A stretch of DNA of 64,000 nucleotides, taken from an uncultured Massilia sp. GTDB lineage: Bacteria > Pseudomonadota > Gammaproteobacteria > Burkholderiales > Burkholderiaceae. Where the stretch lies: contig CAMLMV010000002.1 in NCBI GenBank assembly GCA_946481275.1, positions 1-64,000 of the forward strand, in the 5' to 3' direction. Of the stretch, positions 52,189 through 61,302 are shown in pieces (the stretch's first letter is position 1; every line of letters begins with the position of its first letter). Both the position numbers and the translations under genes were made by a program. Below the pieces are notes generated by a model. That model was not told the DNA's origin, did no database searches, and saw only the letters and a list, made by a program, of their open reading frames with translations.

Positions 52189-53542
52189 GCTGTTCCGCCT
52201 GTCCGCCGCGAACCTGGCGCTGGCATTCGGCGGCGCCAGCGTGGCGGCGCTGGCCCTGTTCGCGGCCGCGCTGTGGTACGCGTGGTCGCACACGATCGGC
52301 AGCGGACGCGAAGCCGTGCTGGCCAGCGACGCCGACCGCATGGCCGCGATCTACCAGCGCGACGGCATGGACGTGCTGCGCCACGCGATCGACCTCGACG
52401 TGGGCCGGCGCTACGGCGAACACGCGCACGTGATCGTGCTGCTGGCCGATCGCGCCCACCGCCCCGTCGCCGGCAACCTGCCCCGCTGGCCCGACGGCGT
52501 GCAGGATGCGGACGGCTTCCAGCACGCCGACATCGCCATCGACGGCCGGCCGGTGAGCACCGTCGTGATCGTGCGCCACTTCGCCGGCGGCTATCGCCTG
52601 CTGGTGGGCCGCGACGTGCGCCGCTTCGAGACGCTGGAAGACACGTTCCTGTTCGGACTCCTCGGCGCGGCGGCGCTGCTGTCCGTGGTCGGCATCGGCG
52701 GCGGTTTCCTCATGCGCCGCAGCCTGCTCGCGCAGGTCCAGTCGATCAACCAGGCGACCCACGAGATCGTGCAGGGGAATTTGTCGCACCGGCTGCCGGC
52801 ACGCGTGGGGGCGGACGAACTCGACGCGCTGGTCGACACCGTGAACCGCATGCTGGACCAGATCGAGAACCTCGTGGAGGGAGTGCGCAACGTGTCGAAC
52901 TCGATCGCCCACGACCTGCGCACGCCGCTGTCCGAACTGCGCTCGCGCCTGGAGGAGCTGGCCGTGACGCGGCCCGCGCCGGAACGGGCGTGGGCGGAGA
53001 TCGACGGGGCCATCGCCGACGTCGACCGCGTGATCGGCATCTTCAACGCACTGCTGCGGATGGCGGAACTGGATACCGGTGTGCGCCGCGCCGGCTTCGT
53101 CGACGTGGATGCGGCGCACGTCGCCATCGAGGCCGCGGAATTCTATCAACCGGTGGCGGAGCTGCAAGGGATGACCCTGCGCTGCGAGGCGTACGGGCCG
53201 CTGCCGGTGCGGGGCGATCCGCTGCTGCTGGCGCAGGCGCTCGGGAACCTGATCGACAACGCCATCAAGTACGGGCCGGAACACGGCGGCATCCGCGTGA
53301 GCGCCATGCGGGCGCGGAACGGCAGCATCGAGCTGTCCGTGTCCGACACGGGACGCGGTATTCCGGACGAGGAAAAGCCGCGGGTGTCGGAGCGGTTTTA
53401 TCGCGGGGATGCGAGCCGCGGGACGCCGGGTGTGGGGCTCGGGTTGAGCCTCGTCGCGTCGGTGGCGAAGCTGCATGGCGGCCGGTTGGAACTGGCCGAT
53501 AACGAGCCGGGATTGAAGGCGACGATCGTGTTGCCGGGGTGA
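52181..53542 (+). CDS. HAMP-domain sensor histidine kinase
   Basis: Membrane sensor kinase of 453 residues. TM1 (LALAFGGASVAALALFAAALWYAW) is followed by a periplasmic domain of about 130 residues, TM2 (FGLLGAAALLSVVGIGGGFLMRR), a HAMP domain (about 185-235), the H box NSIAHDLRTPLSELRSRLEEL (phospho-His about 244), the N box NLIDNAIKYGPEHGG and the G box DTGRGIPDEEKPRVSERFYRGD...GVGLGLSLVASVAKLHGG. It overlaps the regulator gene. It ends six bases from the convergent TPR gene. Confidence 0.92.
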   Translation: MNKLFRLSAANLALAFGGASVAALALFAAALWYAWSHTIGSGREAVLASDADRMAAIYQRDGMDVLRHAIDLDVGRRYGEHAHVIVLLADRAHRPVAGNLPRWPDGVQDADGFQHADIAIDGRPVSTVVIVRHFAGGYRLLVGRDVRRFETLEDTFLFGLLGAAALLSVVGIGGGFLMRRSLLAQVQSINQATHEIVQGNLSHRLPARVGADELDALVDTVNRMLDQIENLVEGVRNVSNSIAHDLRTPLSELRSRLEELAVTRPAPERAWAEIDGAIADVDRVIGIFNALLRMAELDTGVRRAGFVDVDAAHVAIEAAEFYQPVAELQGMTLRCEAYGPLPVRGDPLLLAQALGNLIDNAIKYGPEHGGIRVSAMRARNGSIELSVSDTGRGIPDEEKPRVSERFYRGDASRGTPGVGLGLSLVASVAKLHGGRLELADNEPGLKATIVLPG

Positions 53543-53548
53543 CGTTGG

Positions 53549-55243
53549 CTACCGGAGGCCCTGCATCCACGACAGGGCGCCGGGTGCCGTTCGTTCTTCG
53601 CGCATCGCGGCCAGCAGGTCATTCCGCGGCACGCCCTTCTCCAGCCTGGCGAGCCAGGTCGTGGCCCACGCGGCGTTCTCGGGATCCCACCTGTTGCGCG
53701 CCAGCGTATTGAACACCTGATAGGCGCCGGCGGCATCGCCCAGCCATGCATGGGCCAGCGCGGCCGCGCGCGCGAACGCGGGGACGTCGCGCCCATGGCG
53801 CCACGCGTCGATCGCCCTGCCGATCTCCTTGTCGGCCGGCGCCGTGTCCATGAGCGCGACGCTGAACAGTGCATACGATACGTCGGGCGCTTCCGGCGCC
53901 AGCACGGCTGCCTCGGTCAGGCTGGCGCGCGCGGCCGCAAGCTGGTCCTGCCTGTCGGGGCCGGAGCGTTCCGCCAGCTTCGCGTGCGCCAGGCCCAACA
54001 GGTAATGCGGCTCGGGATTGTACGGATCGTTCTCGGCGGCGCGTGTCAGGTAGGCGATGGCATCAAGCGGATCGCCCCATTCGACCTGGGCGCGGGCGAG
54101 CGTGATCTGGGCGAAATCGACGGCGGGCGCCTGCGCCGCCTTCTGCTGCACGCGCGCCAGCAAGGTCTTGCCGGCGGCAGGCGCGGGGCAGGTCTTCAGC
54201 GCGGCGTTGTCGAGCACGAATTCGGCTTCGATGCGGCTCAGGCGGGTGAAGTCGATGTGGGCCCGCGGCAGGTCGGGCACGTCGACCTGGAGGATGTGCA
54301 TGGACGCCTGGCGGTAGCGCCACATCGCCGCGTCGAGTTCCTGTCCCGACAGGCCAAACAGGTCGGCAAACGCGTCGGCGGGATCGGCGCCCTCGTTGAC
54401 CCGTTCGAGATACTTACCCATCTTGTCGCGGTTCTCCTCGGACGAGAGCATGTAGTGCACGAGGTTGAACGAGCGGGCGAGGAATTCCCACTGCCGGTAA
54501 TACCCGTTCGTGCCGACCTTGAACGTCCCGGGCGGTGTACGGTCGTGCAGGACGTCGTCGAACCGCAGCCGCCTGATCCGGCCCTTGTCGATCTCCTGCA
54601 GCAGGTTGTAGGACGTGCCTGCGTCGCGTCCGACCAGCATCTGGTTGTCGGTGAAGCGCATGCCCCCGAAATACGCATCGAAGCCCGCAAAGAACCACCC
54701 GGGCGCGCGGATGCGGGTATGCCGGTACAGGAATGTATCGGCGTACACGACGAAATTCGTCATCAGCGTGTAATCGTCTTCCGGACGGAGCAGCGACGCA
54801 TTGTCCAGCTTCCAGCTCTTTGCCTGGCCAAACGTGAACGCGAGCGTCCCGGCTGTGCAGCGGCTGGTCAGGCTGGCGGCGGAGCCGTCGACCTCACCAA
54901 GCTCCGGCGGCAGGTCCGGCCGGGCCTGGAAGTACAGCGTGAGCTTGGGCAGCGCCTCGCGCCCGTCCAGGAACGGCTTCAGGTACAGGCGCAGCACGGC
55001 GTCGAGCCGTTCCAGGTTGTTGACCAGTTCGATGACGTCATCCGGATCGTCGTTCGAATAGACGACCAGGTGCTGGCTCTCGATGCGAAACCATGCCGAC
55101 GGATCGCGCACGCCTTTGACGACGACGGTAGACGCGTCGTGCTTGCCCTTGACAACCACCTTCGGCGGCTCGCTCCCGAACGCGTACGCAGGGATGAGTG
55201 CGATCGTCATGAGCAGGGAAACGGCGTATTTATAGTTGGCCAT
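53549..55243 (-). CDS. Exported TPR-containing protein, function unknown
   Basis: Exported protein of 564 residues. The signal peptide (YAVSLLMTIALIPAYAFGS) leads to an N-terminal domain with FRIESQHLVVYSNDDPDDVIELVNNLERLDAVLRLYLKP, resembling the start of DUF1570-type peptidase-like proteins, though I see no HExxH site. The C-terminal third (about 375-560) is helical TPR (DFAQITLARAQVEWGDPLDAIAYLTRAAENDPYNPEPHYLLGLAHAKL). A role in an envelope complex is likely, but nothing more can be said. ATG 55243 precedes the signal peptide. A longer reading to 55324 has no signal features. Confidence 0.7.
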   Translation of the reverse strand: MANYKYAVSLLMTIALIPAYAFGSEPPKVVVKGKHDASTVVVKGVRDPSAWFRIESQHLVVYSNDDPDDVIELVNNLERLDAVLRLYLKPFLDGREALPKLTLYFQARPDLPPELGEVDGSAASLTSRCTAGTLAFTFGQAKSWKLDNASLLRPEDDYTLMTNFVVYADTFLYRHTRIRAPGWFFAGFDAYFGGMRFTDNQMLVGRDAGTSYNLLQEIDKGRIRRLRFDDVLHDRTPPGTFKVGTNGYYRQWEFLARSFNLVHYMLSSEENRDKMGKYLERVNEGADPADAFADLFGLSGQELDAAMWRYRQASMHILQVDVPDLPRAHIDFTRLSRIEAEFVLDNAALKTCPAPAAGKTLLARVQQKAAQAPAVDFAQITLARAQVEWGDPLDAIAYLTRAAENDPYNPEPHYLLGLAHAKLAERSGPDRQDQLAAARASLTEAAVLAPEAPDVSYALFSVALMDTAPADKEIGRAIDAWRHGRDVPAFARAAALAHAWLGDAAGAYQVFNTLARNRWDPENAAWATTWLARLEKGVPRNDLLAAMREERTAPGALSWMQGLR

Positions 55244-55401
55244 GCGCGTCTTTCTTGTTTTTGGGAAGGACAGCGACCGCCAACATAGCAGATGGACTGA
55301 CGGTAGAAATGCGCACATTCCCACGACTGTAAGATGAACTGCACGCCAGTCCGCATTAATGTTAAATTAACGTCACATTCATCTTCATACATACGTAAAC
55401 C

Positions 55402-55432
55402 TATTGCCGTACGGCAATATGACTGCCATAAT
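55402..55432 (+). promoter_or_regulatory. Promoter of lyase copy 2 with an 18-bp perfect palindrome over the -35
   Basis: TATTGCCGTACGGCAATA (55402-55419) is a perfect palindrome. Its TTGCCG (55404-55409) can serve as -35, with a 17-base spacer to -10 CATAAT (55427-55432). A regulator bound to the palindrome would block RNA polymerase. It is not found upstream of copy 1. Confidence 0.6.
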
Positions 55433-55459
55433 TTAATAGTTTGACGCTCGAACGAAACA

Positions 55460-55477
55460 CCTCGCCTCGCGGCGAGG
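55460..55477 (+). promoter_or_regulatory. Leader hairpin before lyase copy 2
   Basis: CCTCGCC-TCGC-GGCGAGG hairpin at 55460-55477, preceded by CGAACGAA, corresponding to the weaker hairpin at 42598-42613 upstream of copy 1. Confidence 0.45.
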
Positions 55478-55590
55478 CTGCGGGCAAGGCGACGGGGACG
55501 CCCGGGACGCCCTTGAACGTGACATTGTCGGGGCGCGTTGTCGTGATCACGGCGGCGCGCCGTTTGGATGTTCATTAATGAAGGCTACCG

Positions 55591-58038
55591 ATGAAAAATA
55601 GTTCCACGATGTTTGGTCGCACCCGTCTTGCCGCCGTACTGCTCATGTTGGGCACAGCCGTGCTCCCGGGTCACGCTGCGGCGCAGGCCACCGGTTTCAC
55701 GCACCCGGGCACGCCCCTCACCCTCTCCGATCTCACGACGCTCAAGTCCTACGTCGACCAGGGCAGGCAGCCATGGAAGTCCGCCTACGACCAGTTGAAG
55801 AACGACGGCAAGGCCAAGACCACCTACGTGATGGCGGGCCCGTACGCGACCGTGAGCCGCGCGCCCGACTTGAATCTCTGGCCATGGCGCAACGACATGG
55901 TCGCGATCTGGAATCTCTCGCGGATGTGGTATTTCACCGGCAACAAGGACTACGCGAAAAAGGCACACGACATCCTGATGCAGTGGGCGACCGTACACAC
56001 CCAGTTCGCGGGCCGCGAATCGATGCTTGACCTGGGCGACTACGCCTACATGTTCGTGGGCGGCGCCGACATCCTGCGCGGCACGTGGCCGGACTGGACG
56101 GAGGCCGACACGGCCACGGTCAAGAATTATTTCGCGAACGTCCTGATTCCGGCATCGAACCCGTATGGCGAAAACATGTTCGGCGCCGCCAACAAGGGCG
56201 CGCTGGCCCTGAACGCGCTTGGATTGATGGCCATCTTCAATGACGACACCGAATTGCTGAACAGGGTCGTCGCCCAGACCCGCACCCTCGCCCACATCGG
56301 CCTGCGCAGTTCGAACGACATCGGCATGCTCGGCGACTCCCTGCGCGACCAGGGACACTTCCACGGGCAGCTGAAATCGCTGGTCATGCTGGCCGAGGCG
56401 CTGTGGAAGCAAGGCATCGACGTCTATTCCGATTTCGACAACCGCCTGCTGGCGGCAGGCGAATATTTCGCCCGGGTGAACGAGCTCGAGCCGACGCCTT
56501 TCCTTCCGTTCGGCACCACCGATGCCTACTACATCGCCGACAACACCAATCGCGGATGGGGCGGCTGGGGAGGCGGGAACATCGCGCTCAACCAGATCCA
56601 TGGCGCCTACGTCGTCCGCAAGGGCATGCAGGCACCGTTCATCACGCAGCGACGCCAGTGGATGCCGGTGGACGGCGGCAGCTTCGTGTTCCTGAAGGAC
56701 GCCGACACCTCGACGGCGACGCCCCCGCCGCCGCTCGCGATTCCCGCGACCGCGTCGATCACCTCGGGCTTTTCCGATGCCGACATCGGAGGCGCCGCCC
56801 CGGCCGGCACGTCTTCGTACGCCGACGGCACATGGACCGTGAAGGGTGCAGGCGCCGACAGCTGGGGGACGGCCGACAGCGGCCACTTCGTCTACCAGGC
56901 CCTCACCGGCGACGGCGCCATCATCGCGAAAGTCGAGTCCATCCAGAACACCAGTCCGTACGCCAAGGCGGGCGTGATGATGCGCACCAGCCTTGCCCAG
57001 GGCGCTCCACGCGCCACGATGCTCGTCACGAACCAGGTCAAGGTCGAGCAGAACATGCCTAACCTCGCCGTGTACGGCGGCACGAACTACGGCAACAAGG
57101 CGCTGCCCATCGCGAACACCGTGCCCTCTTACTGGGTGAAGCTCGAGCGCATCGGCAACATGATCACCGGCTACGTGTCTCCCGACGGCACCAACTGGGC
57201 CGCCACGGACGTCGGCCGCATCGACGGCCCGCTGCCCGACACGATCTATGCCGGCCTGGCGGTCGTCTCGCACGCCAACGGCACGCTGAATACCTCCACC
57301 TTCAGCAACGTCCAGATCACGGGTGGCGACGGTAACGCGCCGGCCGTCATCCCCGCCGCGCCGGCCACGCTGCTGGCCGAGCCGGGCGATGGCGCCGTCC
57401 CGCTGCGCTGGCAGCAATCCTTCGGTGCCACCGGCTACGCGGTCCAGCGCGCCACGTCCAGCGGCGGCCCCTACACGACCATCGCGGCCAACGTGACGGG
57501 CGGCAGCTACATCGACACGTCGGTGACGAACGGCACGACCTACTACTACACGGTCACGGCAACCAACGCCGCCGGCACGAGCGTGAATTCGCCGGAGGAC
57601 AGTGCCACGCCGATGCATCCGCTGGTGAACGTCGCCACCGGCGGCACGCCCAACGACAGCAAGAACAACGCCGCGAATGCCGGCAACGCCTTCGACGGGA
57701 ACTCGGGGTCGTACTGGTTCTACTCGGGCGTGATGGGCTGGCTGCAGTATGACCTCGGCCACACGGAGACCGTCCAGCGCTACACGGTCATCAGCGCCAA
57801 CGACAAGATCGGGCGCGACCCGAAAGACTGGCAGTTCCAGGGCTCCAACGACGGCGTGAACTGGACGACGCTCGACACGCAAAGCGGCCAGGCGTTCGCC
57901 AACCGCTTCCAGTTGAACAGCTACACGATCGCGAGCCCGGGCGCGTATCGCTGGTACCGGCTCAACATCACGTCCAATAATGGCGATACCGGCTTTACGG
58001 ATCTCGCCGAAATCGGACTGTTTGCGGCCAAGCCGTAA
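55591..58038 (+). CDS. Secreted alginate-lyase-family enzyme with binding domains (copy 2)
   Basis: Exported protein of 815 residues and clear paralogue of the 42690 gene: same signal peptide, catalytic toroid (DLNLWPWRNDMVAIWNLSRMWYFTGN, GMLGDSLRDQGHFHGQLKSLVMLAEALW), DUF1349/LamG-like, FnIII-like and CBM32-like domains in the same order. Differences include an extra GWG in NRGWGGWGGGN and changes in the last domain (FDGNSGSYWFYSGVMGWLQYDLG). Probably also a polyuronate lyase, perhaps with different substrate range or regulation, since its promoter palindrome is not present at copy 1. The start ATG 55591 shares the TACCGATGAAAAA context of copy 1. A strong terminator follows the stop. Confidence 0.83.
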   Translation: MKNSSTMFGRTRLAAVLLMLGTAVLPGHAAAQATGFTHPGTPLTLSDLTTLKSYVDQGRQPWKSAYDQLKNDGKAKTTYVMAGPYATVSRAPDLNLWPWRNDMVAIWNLSRMWYFTGNKDYAKKAHDILMQWATVHTQFAGRESMLDLGDYAYMFVGGADILRGTWPDWTEADTATVKNYFANVLIPASNPYGENMFGAANKGALALNALGLMAIFNDDTELLNRVVAQTRTLAHIGLRSSNDIGMLGDSLRDQGHFHGQLKSLVMLAEALWKQGIDVYSDFDNRLLAAGEYFARVNELEPTPFLPFGTTDAYYIADNTNRGWGGWGGGNIALNQIHGAYVVRKGMQAPFITQRRQWMPVDGGSFVFLKDADTSTATPPPPLAIPATASITSGFSDADIGGAAPAGTSSYADGTWTVKGAGADSWGTADSGHFVYQALTGDGAIIAKVESIQNTSPYAKAGVMMRTSLAQGAPRATMLVTNQVKVEQNMPNLAVYGGTNYGNKALPIANTVPSYWVKLERIGNMITGYVSPDGTNWAATDVGRIDGPLPDTIYAGLAVVSHANGTLNTSTFSNVQITGGDGNAPAVIPAAPATLLAEPGDGAVPLRWQQSFGATGYAVQRATSSGGPYTTIAANVTGGSYIDTSVTNGTTYYYTVTATNAAGTSVNSPEDSATPMHPLVNVATGGTPNDSKNNAANAGNAFDGNSGSYWFYSGVMGWLQYDLGHTETVQRYTVISANDKIGRDPKDWQFQGSNDGVNWTTLDTQSGQAFANRFQLNSYTIASPGAYRWYRLNITSNNGDTGFTDLAEIGLFAAKP

Positions 58039-58053
58039 CGATGCGATCGGCGT

Positions 58054-58085
58054 AAAAAAACCGGGACACGTGTCCCGGCTTTTTT
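58054..58085. terminator. Bidirectional terminator between lyase copy 2 and the methyltransferase gene
   Basis: CCGGGACACGTGTCCCGG (58061-58078) is a perfect 18-base palindrome flanked by A7 on the left and CTTTTTT on the right, so it can end transcripts from both convergent genes. Confidence 0.92.
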
Positions 58086-58896
58086 ATGGCTTCACGAACT
58101 TGAGCGTCATACGATCGCTCTCGCCGATCGCCCGGTATTTGTCGCGGTCCTGGTCGCGGTTGGCCAGGGTCGGCGGCAGGGCCCACACGCCGCCCTTGTG
58201 GTCGGCCTTGTCCTTCGGATTGGCATTGATGTCGGATTTCGCGGCCAGCCTGAAGCCGACGCTTTCCGCCATCTTGATGACATACGACTCGTGCACATAG
58301 CCGCTCGAGGCCTTCGCATCCTGCGGCATCGCTTCCGGCAGCCGATGTTCTTCGATGCCCAGCACGCCGCCTGGCTTCAGGCTCGTGTAGACGGCCTTGA
58401 ACACACCCTTGAGCGCTTCGTCGCCGCCGTCCCCGATCCAGTTATGCAGGTTGCGGAAGGTGACCACCATGTCGGCGCTGCCGGGGGGCGCGAAGTTGTA
58501 GGTCGATGGCGGCTCGAACACGCCCTGCACGACCTTGCCGAAAACCGCCGGGTTGGCGTCCAGCTTCTGCTTGAAGGCGACGGTGGAGCGCTTCGCCGGA
58601 TCGAAGGCCGCGCCTGCGGCGATCAGCTTGCCGTTGTCGCGCAGGTAGGGTGCCAGGATCTCGGTGTACCAGCCGCCGCCCGGCGACAGCTCGACCACGG
58701 TCATGTTCGGCTTGATGCCGAAGAACGTCAGGGTTTCATAAGGATGGCGCCATTGGTCGCGCGCCGCGTTGGCGCTGCTCCGATGGCTGCCGGCGATGGC
58801 CGCGCGCAGCTGGGCATCGTCTGCCTTGTCGGCTGCCTGCGCGAAGCCGGCCAGGCCACCCGCCAGCATGCCGGCGGCCAGGATGAATCGTTTCAT
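58084..58896 (-). CDS. Exported class I methyltransferase-like protein
   Basis: Protein of 270 residues with a signal peptide (KRFILAAGMLAGGLAGFAQAA). The core reads VVELSPGGGWYTEILAPYLRDNGKLIAAG (the SAM-binding glycine motif I, with an acidic residue at the strand end), DMVVTFRNLHNWIGDGGDEALKGVFKAVYTSLKPGGVLGIEEHRL and SYVIKMAESVGFRL. An exported methyltransferase fold is unusual because SAM is cytoplasmic; the family may have another role or be retained at the membrane. ATG 58896 fits the signal peptide; the longer frame to 58959 does not. Confidence 0.75.
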   Translation of the reverse strand: MKRFILAAGMLAGGLAGFAQAADKADDAQLRAAIAGSHRSSANAARDQWRHPYETLTFFGIKPNMTVVELSPGGGWYTEILAPYLRDNGKLIAAGAAFDPAKRSTVAFKQKLDANPAVFGKVVQGVFEPPSTYNFAPPGSADMVVTFRNLHNWIGDGGDEALKGVFKAVYTSLKPGGVLGIEEHRLPEAMPQDAKASSGYVHESYVIKMAESVGFRLAAKSDINANPKDKADHKGGVWALPPTLANRDQDRDKYRAIGESDRMTLKFVKP

Positions 58897-58993
58897 TGTG
58901 TCGTCTCCAGGGTCGATGGCAGCGGCGTCATGCCGTGCCGCCCGGCGATCATCGGCCACGTCCGACTTGTCGTCAAGTCAAGATGTGTGCGTA

Positions 58994-59338
58994 TCAGATA
59001 TTCCAGGTGACGATGCTGGCTGTGCTTCGCGCCGCCCGCAACATTTCCAGCAGCGGAAACAGATGCGCCGCGAAGTCGACCGCTTCCTGGACCTGGGGAA
59101 AGTGGCTCCCCCCTTCCACGGCGTGGTGCAATTCGACGTCGTGCACCAGGGCTTGTGTCGGCGCATGCCGTTTGCTATCCACCGTTGTCGCTTCAAGTAC
59201 CCCGATCACGTCGTCCAGATCGCTGGCAGAGAAGTAGCCGTGGGCCGTGCTCTTGCCGAACGGCGCCAGCACCTTTTGCGCGTGACGGTCGAGCATCAGG
59301 ACGTCGGCAGCGGCTTTCGATTTGAATTTTACGAGCAT
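58994..59338 (-). CDS. DUF1840 family protein
   Basis: Small cytosolic protein of 114 residues. The start LVKFKSKAAADVLMLDRHAQKVLAPFGK is typical of DUF1840, a family nearly confined to beta- and gammaproteobacteria with no known function. It has no signal or membrane segment. The 137 bases between it and the pyruvate dehydrogenase genes hold the lpdA terminator. It is probably transcribed alone. Confidence 0.8.
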   Translation of the reverse strand: MLVKFKSKAAADVLMLDRHAQKVLAPFGKSTAHGYFSASDLDDVIGVLEATTVDSKRHAPTQALVHDVELHHAVEGGSHFPQVQEAVDFAAHLFPLLEMLRAARSTASIVTWNI

Positions 59339-59424
59339 GGCATATCCTTTGAATGGCGTTTCAAGACAGGACCAGTCTAATGAAATGCTTGCAAAAAACT
59401 CGTAAAAATTACGCAGTTGTAATC

Positions 59425-59456
59425 AAAAAAAACCGGGACACATGGTCCCGGTTTTT
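59425..59456. terminator. Terminator of the pyruvate dehydrogenase operon
   Basis: AACCGGGAC (59431-59439) and GTCCCGGTT (59445-59453) around ACATG, with A runs on the left and T5 on the right. On the minus strand the hairpin is followed by eight T residues, as expected just after lpdA (stop at 59476). Same stem family as 45151 and 58061. Confidence 0.9.
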
Positions 59457-59475
59457 ACGACGTACAGCCTCTACA

Positions 59476-61293
59476 TCAACGCTTGCGCGGCGGCGGCAAG
59501 TCCGTGCAGACGCCTTCGTAGGCCTCTGCCGCCATGCCGATCGATTCGCCCAGCGTCGGGTGCGGGTGGATCGTCTTGCCGATATCCACGCCGTCCGCGC
59601 CCATCTCGATGGCCAGCGCGACTTCGCCGATCATGTCGCCGGCGCTCGTGCCGACGATCGTGCCGCCGATGATGCGATGGGTCTCGGCGTCGAACAGCAG
59701 CTTCGTGAAGCCTTCCGAACGGCCGTTGGCGACGGCGCGGCCCGAGGCGGCCCACGGGAAGTGGCCCTTCTCGACCTTGATGCCCTTGGCTTTCGCCTCG
59801 TCTTCCGTCAGGCCGACCCATGCCACTTCCGGATCGGTGTACGCGACCGACGGGATCACTTTCGCATCGAAGTAAGCCTTCTCGCCGTGCGCGGCTTCCG
59901 CGGCGACGTGGGCTTCATGCACGGCCTTGTGTGCCAGCATCGGCTGGCCCACCAGGTCGCCGATGGCGAAGATGTGCGGCACGTTGGTGCGCATCTGGCC
60001 GTCGACCGGGATGAAGCCGCGGTCGGTGACCGACACGCCGGCAGCTTCCGCGCCGATCTTCTTGCCGTTCGGGCTGCGGCCCACGGCCACCAGCACGAGG
60101 TCGTAGACCTGCGCTTCCGGTGCCGGCTGGCCTGCCTCGGCGGCTTCGAACGTGACCTTGATCCCTTCCGGCAGCGCTTCCACGCCGACGGTCTTGGTCT
60201 TCAACATGATGTTGTCGAAGCGGTGCGCGTTGAACTTCTGCCAGACCTTGACGGCCTCGCGGTCCGCGCCCTGCATCAGGCCATCCATCATCTCGACGAC
60301 GTCGATGCGCGCACCCAGCGTCGAGTACACGGTCGCCATTTCGAGGCCGATGATGCCGCCGCCGATGACGAGCATGCGCTTCGGCACCTGGCGCAGTTCC
60401 AGCGCGCCGGTGGAGTCCACGATGCGCGGATCTTCCGGCACGAACGGCAGTTTTACCACGGCCGAACCGGCCGCGATGATCGCCTTCTGGAACGCGACGA
60501 CCTTCTTCGCGCCGTCGGCAGCCGTCACCTCGATGTGGTTCGGGCTCAGGAATTTACCCACGCCCTGCACGACGTTGACCTTGCGCGACTTGGCCATGCC
60601 GGCCAGGCCGCCCGTCATCGTCTTGATGACCTTGTCCTTGTACGCGCGCAGCTTGTCGATGTCGACGTCCGGCTTGGCGAACGACACGCCGAGGTCGGCC
60701 ATGTGCGCCGTCTCGTCCATGATGTGCGCCACGTGCAGCAGCGCCTTGGACGGGATGCAGCCCACGTTCAGGCACACGCCGCCGAGGGTCGCGTACTTCT
60801 CGACGAGGACGGTGTTCATGCCCAGGTCGGCCGAGCGGAAGGCGGCCGAATAGCCGCCGGGGCCGGCGCCCAGCACCATCATTTCGCATTCGACGTCGAC
60901 CGGGCCGCTGTAGCTGGCCGCGTTGGGGATGGGTGCGGCCGGTGCCGACGGGGTCGGGTGCGCCGGTGCGTACGAATCGGCCGGCTTGTTGGCCGGTGCC
61001 TGTTCGGCCGCAGCGGGTGCAGCGGCAGGTGCCGGTGCCGCTGCGGCGCCTGCGCCTGCGTCGTCGACGGTCAGCAGCAGCGAGCCTTCGCTCACCTTGT
61101 CGCCGACCTTGACCTTCAGTTCCTGCACGACGCCGGCGTGGGTCGACGGGATTTCCATGCTGGCCTTGTCCGATTCGACAGTGACCAGCGACTGGTCGAC
61201 CTTGATGGTGTCGCCGGGCTTGACCATCAGCTCGATGATTTCGACTTCCTTGAAATCGCCGATATTCGGGACTTTGACTTCAACGGTGCTCAT
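59476..61293 (-). CDS. lpdA: Dihydrolipoyl dehydrogenase (E3) with N-terminal lipoyl domain
   Basis: E3 subunit of the pyruvate dehydrogenase complex, 605 residues; regenerates lipoamide disulfide and passes electrons to NAD+. The N-terminal lipoyl domain (1-77) carries the modified Lys in [11 protein letters not shown]. An Ala/Pro linker (about 80-125) leads to the FAD domain ([28 protein letters not shown]), the redox disulfide [17 protein letters not shown], the NAD motif [19 protein letters not shown], the second FAD segment [21 protein letters not shown] and the C-terminal HPHPTLGE catalytic His/Glu. Most E3 enzymes are about 470 residues and lack the lipoyl part. It starts nine bases after aceF. 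Confidence 0.97.
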   Translation of the reverse strand: MSTVEVKVPNIGDFKEVEIIELMVKPGDTIKVDQSLVTVESDKASMEIPSTHAGVVQELKVKVGDKVSEGSLLLTVDDAGAGAAAAPAPAAAPAAAEQAPANKPADSYAPAHPTPSAPAAPIPNAASYSGPVDVECEMMVLGAGPGGYSAAFRSADLGMNTVLVEKYATLGGVCLNVGCIPSKALLHVAHIMDETAHMADLGVSFAKPDVDIDKLRAYKDKVIKTMTGGLAGMAKSRKVNVVQGVGKFLSPNHIEVTAADGAKKVVAFQKAIIAAGSAVVKLPFVPEDPRIVDSTGALELRQVPKRMLVIGGGIIGLEMATVYSTLGARIDVVEMMDGLMQGADREAVKVWQKFNAHRFDNIMLKTKTVGVEALPEGIKVTFEAAEAGQPAPEAQVYDLVLVAVGRSPNGKKIGAEAAGVSVTDRGFIPVDGQMRTNVPHIFAIGDLVGQPMLAHKAVHEAHVAAEAAHGEKAYFDAKVIPSVAYTDPEVAWVGLTEDEAKAKGIKVEKGHFPWAASGRAVANGRSEGFTKLLFDAETHRIIGGTIVGTSAGDMIGEVALAIEMGADGVDIGKTIHPHPTLGESIGMAAEAYEGVCTDLPPPRKR

Positions 61294-61302
61294 GGGCTCT
61301 CC

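Larger units (their letters stand above)
55244..55590. other. 347-base intergenic region upstream of lyase copy 2
   Basis: Divergent promoter region for the TPR gene (minus) and the lyase (plus). The left half (55290-55450) is AT-rich and holds the palindrome-promoter at 55402-55432. The right half is GC-rich and contains the leader hairpin at 55460-55477 and a stretch resembling the leader of copy 1 directly before the start. No gene is visible. Confidence 0.7.
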
